The notes: generated by a model not told the origin, from the sequence alone. A stretch of DNA of 64,000 nt from Gemmatimonadota bacterium (GCA_009692185.1 SHZT01000002.1:97455-161454), one strand, 5' to 3'; numbered from the stretch's first letter, positions 45,131 to 53,701 are shown. Made by a program: numbers and translations.

Positions 45131-45696
45131 CCCGGGGCGGCGTGCGCCGCGGACGGCCGCGCGCTCGATTCGGCGAGGAACCTCCACGCGAACACGCTGA
45201 CCAGCATGCAGAGCGCCGACGACGCGAGTCCGGGGGCCTTGGGCCCCCACATGTCGCTGAGTGCGGAGCCCAGCGCCGGGCCGGCCACGGCCCCGAGGCT
45301 GGTCACGGCCGAGAGCCACCCCAGCCCTTTCACGCGGTCTTCCGGCTCGCTCGAATCGGCGACGTAGGCCTGCACGACGCCGATGGTCCCGCCGCCGAAC
45401 CCCTGCACCAGCCGGGAAAGCAGCAACAAGAGAATTGACCCCGCGAACACGAGGTACGCGGCGGCGGATATCCAGAGCCCGGCAAGGATAGCCGGCCGCC
45501 GGCCGCGTTGATCCGAGAACTTCCCCCAGACCGGCGCCGAAATGAGTTGGGCAACGGAGAATGCCGAGATGAGGACGCCCACCGTCGTGGCGGTGGCGCC
45601 AAAGCGGACCGCGTAAAACGGCAGCAGCGGTACCAGCATGACGAGGCCCACCATGTCCACGAAGGCCACGACCATCAGAACAACGAGTTTTCCCAC
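45100..45696 (-). CDS. MFS transporter, N-terminal half (split by frameshift)
   Basis: A 198-residue frame with helices 1-6 of a drug:H+ antiporter-type MFS protein. The loop 2-3 signature GKFSDQRGRRPAIL and the motif VQAYVADSSEPEDRVKGLG are clear. After a loop rich in Ala and Ser the frame runs into a stop at 45100, while helix 7 continues in another frame. GTG 45696 lies one base after the stop of the upstream gene, with GAGG upstream. Confidence 0.8.
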   Translation of the reverse strand: MGKLVVLMVVAFVDMVGLVMLVPLLPFYAVRFGATATTVGVLISAFSVAQLISAPVWGKFSDQRGRRPAILAGLWISAAAYLVFAGSILLLLLSRLVQGFGGGTIGVVQAYVADSSEPEDRVKGLGWLSAVTSLGAVAGPALGSALSDMWGPKAPGLASSALCMLVSVFAWRFLAESSARPSAAHAAPGKPLSSRSPA

Positions 45697-45699
45697 GAA

Positions 45700-46167
45700 C
45701 TACCTCACGATCAACGCCGCGATCCCCGCTTTCGCGACCTGGGCATCTTGCGCAGACGTGCCTCCGCTGACGCCAACGGCGCCGATGGTCTGGCCATCTA
45801 CGACGATGTTGACCCCACCCTCCAGAGGAAAAGCGTCCGAGGCAAGGAACTGCACGCGGCCAGCCGTCACCATCGAGTCGAGGAGCCTGGTTTCCCGCTG
45901 GTAGCGCGCAGCGGTGCGCGCCTTGGCGAGCGCGAAGTCCACGTTGGACGGCCGGGCGCCGTCACCCTTGTGAAACAGGACCAGCCCGCCCGCCGCATCG
46001 ACGATCGCGTACGCCATGTTCCAGCTGTTCTTCTTCGCTTCCGCCTCGGCCGCGTTGACGATATTCTTGGCGCCTTCGAGTGTCAGGACCTTGGCGTCGC
46101 GGACCTGGGCGGGGGCGTTGGTGGCGCTGAGCAGGAGCAGAGTGGTGAGCAGAGTGACTCGTCGCAC
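45700..46167 (-). CDS. Exported GlcG/HbpS-family protein
   Basis: A 155-residue protein with a signal peptide (RRVTLLTTLLLLSATNAPAQ). The GlcG/HbpS core has NSWNMAYAIVDAAGGLVLFHKGDGA, the helix ALAKARTAARYQRET and the closing GGVNIVVDGQTIGAVGVSGG. HbpS binds heme; other members are of unknown role. GTG 46167 is preceded by GGGAGG six bases away, which favours it over the earlier ATG. Confidence 0.88.
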   Translation of the reverse strand: MRRVTLLTTLLLLSATNAPAQVRDAKVLTLEGAKNIVNAAEAEAKKNSWNMAYAIVDAAGGLVLFHKGDGARPSNVDFALAKARTAARYQRETRLLDSMVTAGRVQFLASDAFPLEGGVNIVVDGQTIGAVGVSGGTSAQDAQVAKAGIAALIVR

Positions 46168-46292
46168 GTTAGACCTCCCAGATGGGACCGACATGGTCCA
46201 GGACACACTACTAGGGTACGGAGAAAGGGATACTGTTGGCACTTCCGTGGCCGCCTCCGGTTGCCGGGATGCGGCGCGCCGGGCCAGGAGAC

Positions 46293-47057
46293 TCAGTCGC
46301 TGGCGGGCGGCTTGCCGGCTTCCGAAACGTATGGCTGCCGCAGATGCACCGCCGCGGCCCGGGCCCGGACACGCAGATTCAACATCTCTACGCCCAGGGA
46401 AAACGCCATCGCGAAGTAGATGTAGCCCTTCGGGATATGGCGATCGAGGCCCTCGCCGATGAGCGCGACTCCGATCAGCAGCAGAAAGCTCAGAGCCAGC
46501 ATCTTGATCGTCGGGTGCCGTTCCACGAACTCGCTGATCGCCCGAGCGAACACCAGCATGGTCCCGACGGCGATGACCACCGCCGCGACCATCACCGCGA
46601 CCTCCTCCACCATGCCGACGGCCGTGATCACCGAATCGAGCGAGAAGACGATATCGAGCAGCACGATCTGGGTGAGCACGCTCCGCATTGAGGGCCGCAC
46701 GCGAAGGGATTTCTCTCCTTCCTCGCCCTCCAGCCGATCGTGCATCTCGTGGGTGCTCTTCGCGATCAGGAAAAGACCACCGACCAGCAGGACCAGATCG
46801 CGACCCGAGATGTCGTTCGACAGGACCGTGAAGAGCGGGCTCGTCAGACGAATGATCCACGCCAGGGACAGCAGCAGCGCGATCCGCATGAGCATCGCGA
46901 GGGCCAAGCCAAGCTTCCGCGCCCTCTCGCGTTCTTCCGGCGCGAGCTTTCCAGCGAGAATGGAGATGAAAACGACGTTGTCGATGCCCAGAACAACTTC
47001 GAGGGCCGTAAGCGTCGTCAGGGCAATCCAGATTTGCGGATCACTCAGCCAGTTCAT
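46293..47057 (-). CDS. TerC-family integral membrane protein
   Basis: A 254-residue protein with about seven helices. The TerC signature ALEVVLGIDNVVFISILAGKL is at the start, and the second acidic motif LLDIVFSLDSVITAVGM in the middle. Family members affect tellurite resistance or export Mn2+ to metalate secreted enzymes. ATG 47057 is chosen because the family begins at this point. Confidence 0.92.
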   Translation of the reverse strand: MNWLSDPQIWIALTTLTALEVVLGIDNVVFISILAGKLAPEERERARKLGLALAMLMRIALLLSLAWIIRLTSPLFTVLSNDISGRDLVLLVGGLFLIAKSTHEMHDRLEGEEGEKSLRVRPSMRSVLTQIVLLDIVFSLDSVITAVGMVEEVAVMVAAVVIAVGTMLVFARAISEFVERHPTIKMLALSFLLLIGVALIGEGLDRHIPKGYIYFAMAFSLGVEMLNLRVRARAAAVHLRQPYVSEAGKPPASD

Positions 47058-47146
47058 AGTTGCTCGGTTGTCAGAAGTGCGGTCGGAACCTGGATTCGAC
47101 TTCCTCAATCTACGCGAACACCTTTCCGCTTAGGCGCTTTCGGGCG

Positions 47147-47152
47147 TATTAT
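47147..47152 (+). promoter_or_regulatory. -10 box of a likely leaderless mRNA
   Basis: TATTAT lies seven bases before ATG 47160, so transcription would start at or next to the start codon. No Shine-Dalgarno is visible. A clear -35 box is not seen. Confidence 0.45.
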
Positions 47153-47159
47153 AGCGCGC

Positions 47160-48167
47160 ATGAGCCGACTCCCCGCGGCCTTGATGGGCCTCGCCATCGC
47201 CATCGCCGCCGCCAACCCGGCGCTGGCCCAGAACCAGCTCCAGCTCCGCCTGACCCCGGAACGCCTCCAGCTCAAGAGCGGTGAGCGGGCGGCCGTCGTG
47301 GTCACGGCGAGCACCAACGACGGCAGTCCCGTTCCGGCCTTCGCGCTGACGTGGACCTCGACCGACACCGGAGTCGTCCAGGTGGAGGCCGACGCCGAGT
47401 CCCCGGAAGTGGGGCGCCTCGTGGCCGGGCATGCGGGCACCGCCGTCGTGCAGGCGGTCTCCGGGCCGGTATGCGGCTTCGTCGCGGTCCGGGTGGAGGC
47501 GGCCCCTGCCGCTCCGCCGACGCCGCCTCCCCCGCCGGTCCGGCGATCGATTGACCTTCCTGCGATCGCCCAGGCGAATCGCGAGGCCGTCGCCCTGGTC
47601 ACCATGTGGGCCGGCCCCGAGAGCTTCGATGCGACGGGCTTCGTGATCTCGCCTGCCGGGTACCTCGTCACGACGCGCTCGGCGGTCAGTCGCCAGGGAC
47701 TGAACGCCGATTCAGTGCTGGTAACGCTGTCTGACCGGCGCGAGTCCCAGCGCGCCGACATCCTGAACGTGGGAGAGGTTGGCGTTGACCTGGCCGTGCT
47801 GCGGGTGCGGGACTATCACGGCCCGTTCGTCCGCCGGGTGGACTGGTCTGGCAACCGCGTACGGCAAACTGAGCCGGCCGCCGTCATCGGGTTCCCGGGC
47901 GGCGCTTCACGCGCGCTCGATGCAACGGGCGTCCCTCACGCCTCGATCTATGGCGGGACTTTCAACCTCGTCTCCCCCGAGCGCCTGCAGTACGACGCCC
48001 TCACGTCTCCGGGATCGGGCGGGAGCCCGGTCTTCAACGCCGACGGCGACGTGGTCGGGGTGCACCGCGCCAGAATGTCTGACGGGTCTACCGGTATCGG
48101 CGTCCCGATTGGAGATCTCGTCCGCCTGATGCCGCCAGGGCTCAAGGCAGAACTGGGAATCAATTGA
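47160..48167 (+). CDS. Exported trypsin-like protein lacking the catalytic His
   Basis: A 335-residue protein with a signal peptide (about 1-22), a bacterial Ig-like domain (about 30-110), a Pro-rich linker and a trypsin/HtrA-like domain. The Asp motif VGVDLAVLRV and the Ser motif SPGSGGSPVF are present. The His motif is altered: GFVISPAGYLVTTRSAVS, where proteases read T-x-R-H-V-V. It is probably a binding protein, not a protease. Confidence 0.8.
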   Translation: MSRLPAALMGLAIAIAAANPALAQNQLQLRLTPERLQLKSGERAAVVVTASTNDGSPVPAFALTWTSTDTGVVQVEADAESPEVGRLVAGHAGTAVVQAVSGPVCGFVAVRVEAAPAAPPTPPPPPVRRSIDLPAIAQANREAVALVTMWAGPESFDATGFVISPAGYLVTTRSAVSRQGLNADSVLVTLSDRRESQRADILNVGEVGVDLAVLRVRDYHGPFVRRVDWSGNRVRQTEPAAVIGFPGGASRALDATGVPHASIYGGTFNLVSPERLQYDALTSPGSGGSPVFNADGDVVGVHRARMSDGSTGIGVPIGDLVRLMPPGLKAELGIN

Positions 48168-48202
48168 CGTCCAGTCCGGGTGACCTTAAGTTCTCCAGCA
48201 CA

Positions 48203-48292
48203 ATGACTTGCTGCCGCTCACTGTGCCTGTGCTGCTGTCCCTGCCCCTGTTGTATGCCAAACCGGGGGAGCAGCCATTTGGTGCGTGATTAA
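48203..48292 (+). CDS. Poly-cysteine leader peptide (29 residues)
   Basis: The peptide begins MTCCRSLCLCCCPCPCCMP and ends with a hydrophilic tail of ten residues. It has nine Cys codons between residues 3 and 17. In actinobacteria, short ORFs with poly-Cys runs act as cysteine-responsive leaders upstream of sulfur genes. Here it lies 43 bases before a perfect hairpin and upstream of a flavin-reductase remnant, an ATP-grasp enzyme and an FMNH2-dependent monooxygenase. No strong Shine-Dalgarno is seen. The call rests on composition and context. Confidence 0.65.
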   Translation: MTCCRSLCLCCCPCPCCMPNRGSSHLVRD

Positions 48293-48334
48293 GAAGGAAT
48301 AGGAATCGGGCAGACGCCCACGCAAGCAAGTCCA

Positions 48335-48373
48335 AATCGGCCGCGACCCTCGAGCAGAGAGTCGCGGCCGATT
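48335..48373 (+). terminator. Perfect hairpin downstream of the Cys leader (attenuator candidate)
   Basis: A 13-bp perfect stem (AATCGGCCGCGAC / GTCGCGGCCGATT) with a 13-nt loop (48348-48360). No T-run follows, so it may be a Rho-dependent or translation-linked control element rather than a simple terminator. Confidence 0.6.
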
Positions 48374-48436
48374 CGCGTTACGAACGCAGGTGCACGGCGA
48401 GGTGCCCCATGGAACCGACCACTGAACGCGCGGCGC

Positions 48437-48702
48437 TCATTTCAGGCGGACGCGCTCGAAGGGAAGGTCGGCATCCCGATTCTCACTGGCGGCAGCCTCG
48501 CGCACCTGCTGGCGCTAGATCACAGTTTCCGGCCCCCGTTCGCCTCCATCGGGGCCACGGTCGTCTCGGGCGGCGTGTACGGCTACGACGCTCAGTTCAG
48601 GTCGGGTGGGCCCGATACGGCATTGTCGAACTGGTAGATCGTGCAGTGGAAGAAGCCGTGGCGCTGGCGCGGGCCGGCGCCGAAGCAGTCGCGAAGCACT
48701 AG
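48437..48702 (+). pseudogene. NADPH-dependent FMN reductase (SsuE-like) remnant
   Basis: One frame reads ALEGKVGIPILTGGSLAHLL, ALDHSFRPPFASIGATVVSG and GVYGYD, the C-terminal half of SsuE-like flavin reductases, to a TAG at 48635. The next frame then continues with the final helix LVDRAVEEAVALARAGAEAV and stops at 48702, so there is a frameshift. The N-terminal FMN-binding half is missing. The intact enzyme would have supplied FMNH2 to the monooxygenase downstream. Confidence 0.7.
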
Positions 48703-48711
48703 AGAGGAATC

Positions 48712-49671
48712 ATGGCAGCCACGAAAGAACGTCCGATCGCGATCTACTACGAGCACCCCGACTGGTACCGGCCGCTGTTCGCGGAGCTGGACCGCCGGGG
48801 AACGCCGTACGTGAAGGTCCACGCCGCCCGGCACCGGTTCGACCCGACGGCCGAGGTACCCTACTCGCTGGTGTTCAACCGCATGAGCCCATCGGCATGG
48901 CTGCGCGGGAATGGGCATGCGATCTTCTACACGCTCCAGTACCTCCAGCACCTGAAGACGCTGGGCGTACGTGTGGTGAACGGATACGACGCGTTCGTCA
49001 CCGAGACGTCCAAGGCCTACCAGCTCTCGCTGATCCACAACCTGGGCCTTCCCGCGCCCGCGGCGCGCGTGGTCAACCACGCGGAGGAGGTTCCCGCCGC
49101 CGCTGATGGCCTGCGATTCCCCATCATCGTGAAGCCGAACATCGGCGGCAGCGGCGCGGGCATCCGGCGGTTCAACACGCCCCAGCAGCTAGCCGAGGCC
49201 GCGAAGAACGGCGGGTTCGACTTCGGCATCGATCACACGGGCATCGTGCAGGAGTTCATCCCCCAGCAGGACGGGCGGATCGTCCGGGTCGAAGTGCTGG
49301 GCGGCTGCTACCTCTACGCCATTCGGATTTACACCCCGGGCGACTCGTTCAACCTCTGCCCCGCCGATGTCTGCCAGACCGTGGGTGGTGAGGAGCTGGT
49401 TCGGGCCGCGTGCCCCGTGGACGCACCCAGGAACCAGCTCAAGGTCGAGGGCTACACGCCGCCCGCCCAGCAGATCATGGACGTGGAGCGCATCATGCAG
49501 GCTGCCGGCATTGAGGTGGGCGGCATCGAGTACTTCGTGGATGAGCGCGACGCCAAGCTCTACTACTACGACGTCAACGCGCTGTCCAACTTCGTGGCCG
49601 ATGCACCCCGCGTCGTGGGCTTCGATCCGTTCGTCCGGCTGGTCGACTATCTCGAGCAGGAGGCCTCGTGA
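48712..49671 (+). CDS. ATP-grasp enzyme (RimK-like)
   Basis: A 319-residue enzyme with an ATP-grasp domain in the second half: FPIIVKPNIGGSGAGIRRF is the Lys- and Gly-rich ATP loop, IVQEFIPQQDGRIVRVEVLGG a metal-side strand, and GIEYFVDERDAKLYYYDVNAL the Mg ligands. Such enzymes ligate a carboxylate to an amine or thiol through an acyl phosphate. ATG 48712 follows AGAGGA by four bases. Its stop overlaps the monooxygenase start, so the two are coupled; the product is unknown. Confidence 0.85.
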   Translation: MAATKERPIAIYYEHPDWYRPLFAELDRRGTPYVKVHAARHRFDPTAEVPYSLVFNRMSPSAWLRGNGHAIFYTLQYLQHLKTLGVRVVNGYDAFVTETSKAYQLSLIHNLGLPAPAARVVNHAEEVPAAADGLRFPIIVKPNIGGSGAGIRRFNTPQQLAEAAKNGGFDFGIDHTGIVQEFIPQQDGRIVRVEVLGGCYLYAIRIYTPGDSFNLCPADVCQTVGGEELVRAACPVDAPRNQLKVEGYTPPAQQIMDVERIMQAAGIEVGGIEYFVDERDAKLYYYDVNALSNFVADAPRVVGFDPFVRLVDYLEQEAS

Positions 49672-50762
49672 CGATGCGGTTCGGGTACTGGCTCCCGGTC
49701 TTCGGCGGGTGGCTCCGCAACGTGGACGACGAGCGCATGGCGGCCACATGGGAATACGTGAGCCGCCTGGTGACGCGGAGCGAGGAGATCGGGTTTGACG
49801 TCACGCTCATCGCGGAGCTGAATCTCAACGACATCAAGGGGATAGACGCGCCGTCACTGGACGCCTGGAGCACCGCGGCGGCGCTCGCGGCCATCACCCG
49901 GAAAATCGAGCTCATGGTGGCGGTGCGGCCGACGTTTCACGAACCGGCGCTCCTCGCCAAGCAGGCGGCCAACATCGACCACGTATCGCGCGGCCGTCTC
50001 ACGATCAACGTGGTTTCGTCGTGGTGGAAGGAAGAGGCGCGGCAGTACGGCACCCAGTTCGACGAGCACGACCAGCGTTACGCCCGTACGTCGGAGTGGC
50101 TGGACGTGGTGGACGGCCTGTGGTCCAAGCCCCGGTTCTCACACGCCGGCAAGTTCTACAACGTCGAAAACACCATTCTCGAGCCGAAGCCGGTGCGGAA
50201 GCCCCGGCCCACGATCTACGCGGGTGGGGAGTCGCCCGCGGCCAAGGACCTCATCGCCCGCAAGTGCGATGCCTACCTCATGCACGGAGACCCACCGGAA
50301 CGGATCGGCCAGAAGATCGCCGACATGCGCGCCCGTCGCCTGACGACCGGCCTCGGTCGCATGAAGTACGGCCTGGCCGGCTACGTGGTATGTCGCGGGA
50401 CGACCCGCGAAGCGAACAAAGAGGTGGCGCGCATTACCGACGTCAAACAGAACGCCAAGGGTTACGCGAACTACCAGGATTGGCTCTCGAACACGAAGCT
50501 CGAGCAGAAGGTGTCGCTCGAGGACTACTCGGTGTCGAACCGCGGCCTGAAATCAGGTCTCGTCGGGACGCCCGAGCAGATCGCGGACCAGATCCGTGCG
50601 TTCGAGGACGCCGGTGCGGAATTACTGCTCTTGCAGTTCAGTCCCCAGCTGGAAGAGATGGAGCGGTTTGCGGAAGAGGTGATTCCGCTTGTCCGCCAGG
50701 GCTCGGGGCCGGCGACGGTACCGCGGCGCGAACCGGCGACGGTTGGAGGGAGTAAGAAGTGA
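49668..50762 (+). CDS. FMNH2-dependent monooxygenase (LLM class, SsuD/SfnG-like)
   Basis: A 364-residue luciferase-like TIM barrel. Motifs are FGYWLPVFGGWL at the start, DHVSRGRLTINVVSSWWKEEARQYG and KPRPTIYAGGESPAAKDL, typical of the alkanesulfonate (SsuD) and dimethylsulfone (SfnG) monooxygenase branch. It would cleave C-S bonds to free sulfite for growth when sulfur is scarce. GTG 49668 overlaps the ATP-grasp stop; ATG 49674 is an alternative. The flavin-reductase partner upstream is broken. Confidence 0.88.
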   Translation: MTMRFGYWLPVFGGWLRNVDDERMAATWEYVSRLVTRSEEIGFDVTLIAELNLNDIKGIDAPSLDAWSTAAALAAITRKIELMVAVRPTFHEPALLAKQAANIDHVSRGRLTINVVSSWWKEEARQYGTQFDEHDQRYARTSEWLDVVDGLWSKPRFSHAGKFYNVENTILEPKPVRKPRPTIYAGGESPAAKDLIARKCDAYLMHGDPPERIGQKIADMRARRLTTGLGRMKYGLAGYVVCRGTTREANKEVARITDVKQNAKGYANYQDWLSNTKLEQKVSLEDYSVSNRGLKSGLVGTPEQIADQIRAFEDAGAELLLLQFSPQLEEMERFAEEVIPLVRQGSGPATVPRREPATVGGSKK

Positions 50763-50812
50763 GATGTAAGAAGTGACAAGGGGTTCGTCTCCTTCTCACT
50801 TCTCACGTCTCA
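50752..50812. repeat. Inverted intergenic repeat between convergent genes
   Basis: The left arm AGTAAGAAGTGAGATGTAAG and the right arm CTTCTCACTTCTCACGTCTC are inverted copies built from AGAAGTGAG-like units, with a short loop. It probably forms a terminator-like hairpin for both genes. Confidence 0.7.
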
Positions 50813-51187
50813 CTGCCCCTTTGTCCTCCAGACCTGGACCTTCGGTCCCTCCCCCACGTAGCTGTTCGCCAGCCCGCCGATAATCCCCACGATGATCGAC
50901 GCCTGGATCGCCGTCATCAGGCCGCCGACGTGGAATGACGGCATCATCCACGCCACCAGGTAGATCATCAGGCCATTGATCACGAACAGAAACAGGCCGA
51001 GTGTGAGCAGGGTGAACGGGAACGTGAGGAAGATGAGAATCGGTCGCACGATCGCGTTGACGAACCCCAAAAGGAGGGCGCCGAGGAACAGCGGTGCCGC
51101 GCCGTCGAAGCTGATCCCGTCAAGCAGCATGTCGGCGAGCCAGAGGCCGAACGCGGTTATGACCAGGCGGGAGACGAACGTTTTCAC
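50810..51187 (-). CDS. Phage-holin-family (four-helix) membrane protein
   Basis: A 125-residue protein of the mycobacterial-type phage holin family 4 / YvlD-like group: helices near 5-25, 30-47, 55-78 and 95-115, with the conserved segment LLLGFVNAIVRPILIFLTFP. The family is common in chromosomes and not a sign of prophage. GTG 51187 lies six bases after a TATACT box, so the mRNA may be leaderless. Confidence 0.85.
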   Translation of the reverse strand: MKTFVSRLVITAFGLWLADMLLDGISFDGAAPLFLGALLLGFVNAIVRPILIFLTFPFTLLTLGLFLFVINGLMIYLVAWMMPSFHVGGLMTAIQASIIVGIIGGLANSYVGEGPKVQVWRTKGQ

Positions 51188-51225
51188 AACGCAAGTATAG
51201 CGATTTTCCTGCACAACCATCTCGT

Positions 51226-51256
51226 TCGCCCGTTCGCTCGTTCCGTTCTATCTTTC
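51226..51256. repeat. 8-bp tandem repeat (GTTCGCTC type)
   Basis: CTCGTTCG / CCCGTTCG / CTCGTTCC units in the 96-bp spacer between two divergent genes. It shares its unit with 40325-40360. Confidence 0.6.
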
Positions 51257-51283
51257 ACGCGACTTCCATCCTCGGGGTCCAAC

Positions 51284-53698
51284 ATGCATCGCGGCGCCTT
51301 CCGCTCTCTCTTCCTTCTCTCAATCGTCGCCACTCCCCTGTCCGCCCAGAGCTACGCGGGCGCGCCCGGCGCCGGGGCCATGACTGGTTTTGGCATGTCA
51401 CTCGCTGTCGGGGACGGCGAGGTGTTCGTGGGCGAGCCCAACAACAATTTCCGGCCCGGCCAGGTATACGTATACCGGAAGACCGGCACGACGTGGCGCC
51501 AGGCCACCACCATCAACGCACCCGACTCCGGGCTGGGCGACCGTTTCGGCGCGTCGCTCGCGGTGGGCGGCACCACGTTGTTCGTCGGTTCCACGCGTGG
51601 CACCGGCGCGGTCTACGTGTTCCGCAAGGAAGGCAGCGCCTGGAAAGGCACCGGCACCCTCACGGCGGCCGACCTGGCGACCGGCGACGGCTTCGGCGCC
51701 ACGATTGCGGCGTCGGGTGACTGGCTGCTGGTGAGCGCGCCGTTGCAGGGGGCGGCAATTGCCGGCACGTTGAACGGGCGCACCGGCGCGGTGTACTTCT
51801 TCCACCGCGGCGGGAACGGCGAGTGGACCCAGGCCGCGAAAATCGCCGTGCCGGATCCCAAGGCCAATGACGGGTTCGGCGCGTCCATAGCGCTCAGCGG
51901 CTCGCGCGCCCTCGTGGGTGCGCCGGGGAAGAACAATCGCCAGGGCATCGCTTACGTGTATCAGTTGGACTCCGCCGGCACGTGGCAGGAAGCCGGCCGC
52001 ATCGCCCGCACCAACGCGCAGGCCAACGACGTATTGGGGAGCATCGTCCGTCTCCTGCAGGACGACGCCGCCCTGGTCGGCGCCCCAACCCACGACGGCG
52101 GCTACGGCGCCGTATTCGTATTCCGGCTCGACCCCCGCCGCCATCAGTGGACCGAGCGAGGCCGCATCACGGGCACCGGAAACCCGCGTAACGAGCGATT
52201 CCCCAGCTCCGTTGCCGTGAGCGGCAGCCAGGTCTGGATCGGGTCGGCCAATTCCCTGCCCGCGGGCCACCTCTTCACGTTCACGACAGATACCGCCCGC
52301 ATGCCCGGCGACCGGCGGCCACTGGCGGGCTCAGACGTGCTGACGGACCGGTTCGGCCAGGTAATCGCGCTCAACGGGAACCTCGGCGCGGTCGCGGCCC
52401 TGGGGGCCGACGCGGGCGGGGGAAGCGTCGCCATCTACGAACGGAGCGCGGCCGGAGACTGGCGCGCGGCAAACCAGTTGTTGTCCACGGTGGATGTCCT
52501 GCCCGCGATCACCGGCGGCGAGCGGAAATGCAGCCCCGACGGAACAGTGTCCATCTTCGCGTGCAAAGCGGCGGACCTGCGTGGCTTCCTGCCGACCAAC
52601 CGGATCACCACCCAGGGACGCAACTCGCACCTGAGCGGGATGTGGGGGTGGACGGACCCGGAAACGAATCGGGAAATCGCGCTGATCGGCCGCACCGACG
52701 GCACCGCCTTCGTGGACGTGACCGACCCGACCAACCCGGTCTTCCTCGGCGATCTCCCGATGACCAAGGGCACGTTCCGCAATTCCTGGCGGGAAATAAA
52801 GACGTACAAGAACTACGCGCTGATCATCTCGGAAGGTCCCGGACACGGTATGCAGGTGTTCGACCTCACGCAGCTCCGGAAGGCCCCGGCGCGCACCGGC
52901 GGCAAGCCCATGGCGTATGCACCGACGGTGACGTACGACAAGGTGGGCAGCGTGCATGGCGTGGTGGTCAACGAGGAGTCGGGGTTCGCGTACCTCGTTG
53001 GCTCGGGGCAGTCGGACTGCAACGCGGCGCTCCACATGGTTGACATGCACGATCCCACCCATCCCGCCTACGCGGGCTGCTTCGCTGATTCGCTCAGCGG
53101 GCGGTCACGCAATGGCTACATCCATGATGCCCAATGCGTCATGTACCGGGGCCCCGACTCTCGATACGCGGGCCGGGAGGTCTGCATCGCCGCCGCCGAG
53201 ACCGGCATCAGCATCCAGGACGTCACGGACAAGGCGCATGCGAAGGTCATTTCGCGCGCCAGCCACACGAACGTGGGGTACGCGCACCAGGGCTGGTTCA
53301 CGGAAGACCAGAAGTACTGGTACATGGACGACGAGCTGGACGAGGTCGGGGGCAACGCGCCGCTCACCCGGACGATCATCTGGGACCTGACCGACCTGGA
53401 GAAGCCGACGTTCACCGAGTTCCAGGGCACCACGGCCGCGAGCGACCACAACCTCTACATCGTCGGCAACACGATGTACCAGTCGAACTACCAGGCGGGG
53501 CTCCGCATTCTCGACATCACCGACCGGCTGAAGCCGGTCGAGGTGGGCTACTTCGACACCGCTCCCTACGAGGACAACGTCGCCGGGTTCGGCGGCAGCT
53601 GGAGCAACTACCCGTTCTTCAAGAGTGGCACGATCGTGGTGAGCAGCGCAAACGAGGGGGTGTTCATGATCAAGAAAGCGGAGGGGCTCACGCCCTGA
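51284..53698 (+). CDS. Exported choice-of-anchor-B propeller protein (FG-GAP plus LVIVD repeats)
   Basis: An 804-residue protein with a signal peptide ending LSAQ. The first half is about seven FG-GAP-like repeats (for example GDGFGATIAASGDWLLVSAP, NDGFGASIALSGSRALVGAP). The second half is an LVIVD-type propeller with DVTDPTNPVFLGDLP, DITDRLKPVEVGYF and the family phrase YIHDAQCVMYRGPD. These are surface-associated proteins without a known enzymatic role. It ends next to a tandem-repeat dyad. Confidence 0.9.
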   Translation: MHRGAFRSLFLLSIVATPLSAQSYAGAPGAGAMTGFGMSLAVGDGEVFVGEPNNNFRPGQVYVYRKTGTTWRQATTINAPDSGLGDRFGASLAVGGTTLFVGSTRGTGAVYVFRKEGSAWKGTGTLTAADLATGDGFGATIAASGDWLLVSAPLQGAAIAGTLNGRTGAVYFFHRGGNGEWTQAAKIAVPDPKANDGFGASIALSGSRALVGAPGKNNRQGIAYVYQLDSAGTWQEAGRIARTNAQANDVLGSIVRLLQDDAALVGAPTHDGGYGAVFVFRLDPRRHQWTERGRITGTGNPRNERFPSSVAVSGSQVWIGSANSLPAGHLFTFTTDTARMPGDRRPLAGSDVLTDRFGQVIALNGNLGAVAALGADAGGGSVAIYERSAAGDWRAANQLLSTVDVLPAITGGERKCSPDGTVSIFACKAADLRGFLPTNRITTQGRNSHLSGMWGWTDPETNREIALIGRTDGTAFVDVTDPTNPVFLGDLPMTKGTFRNSWREIKTYKNYALIISEGPGHGMQVFDLTQLRKAPARTGGKPMAYAPTVTYDKVGSVHGVVVNEESGFAYLVGSGQSDCNAALHMVDMHDPTHPAYAGCFADSLSGRSRNGYIHDAQCVMYRGPDSRYAGREVCIAAAETGISIQDVTDKAHAKVISRASHTNVGYAHQGWFTEDQKYWYMDDELDEVGGNAPLTRTIIWDLTDLEKPTFTEFQGTTAASDHNLYIVGNTMYQSNYQAGLRILDITDRLKPVEVGYFDTAPYEDNVAGFGGSWSNYPFFKSGTIVVSSANEGVFMIKKAEGLTP

Positions 53699-53701
53699 GA
53701 C

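Noticed and set aside
48409-48702. A 97-codon ORF from ATG 48409 as a separate small gene
   Set aside because: Only its last 23 codons match the flavin-reductase C-terminus; the first part is out of frame with the recognisable reductase segment.
50810-51187. Holin-like gene as evidence of a prophage
   Set aside because: This membrane family is common in bacterial chromosomes, and no phage gene, integrase or attachment site is near.
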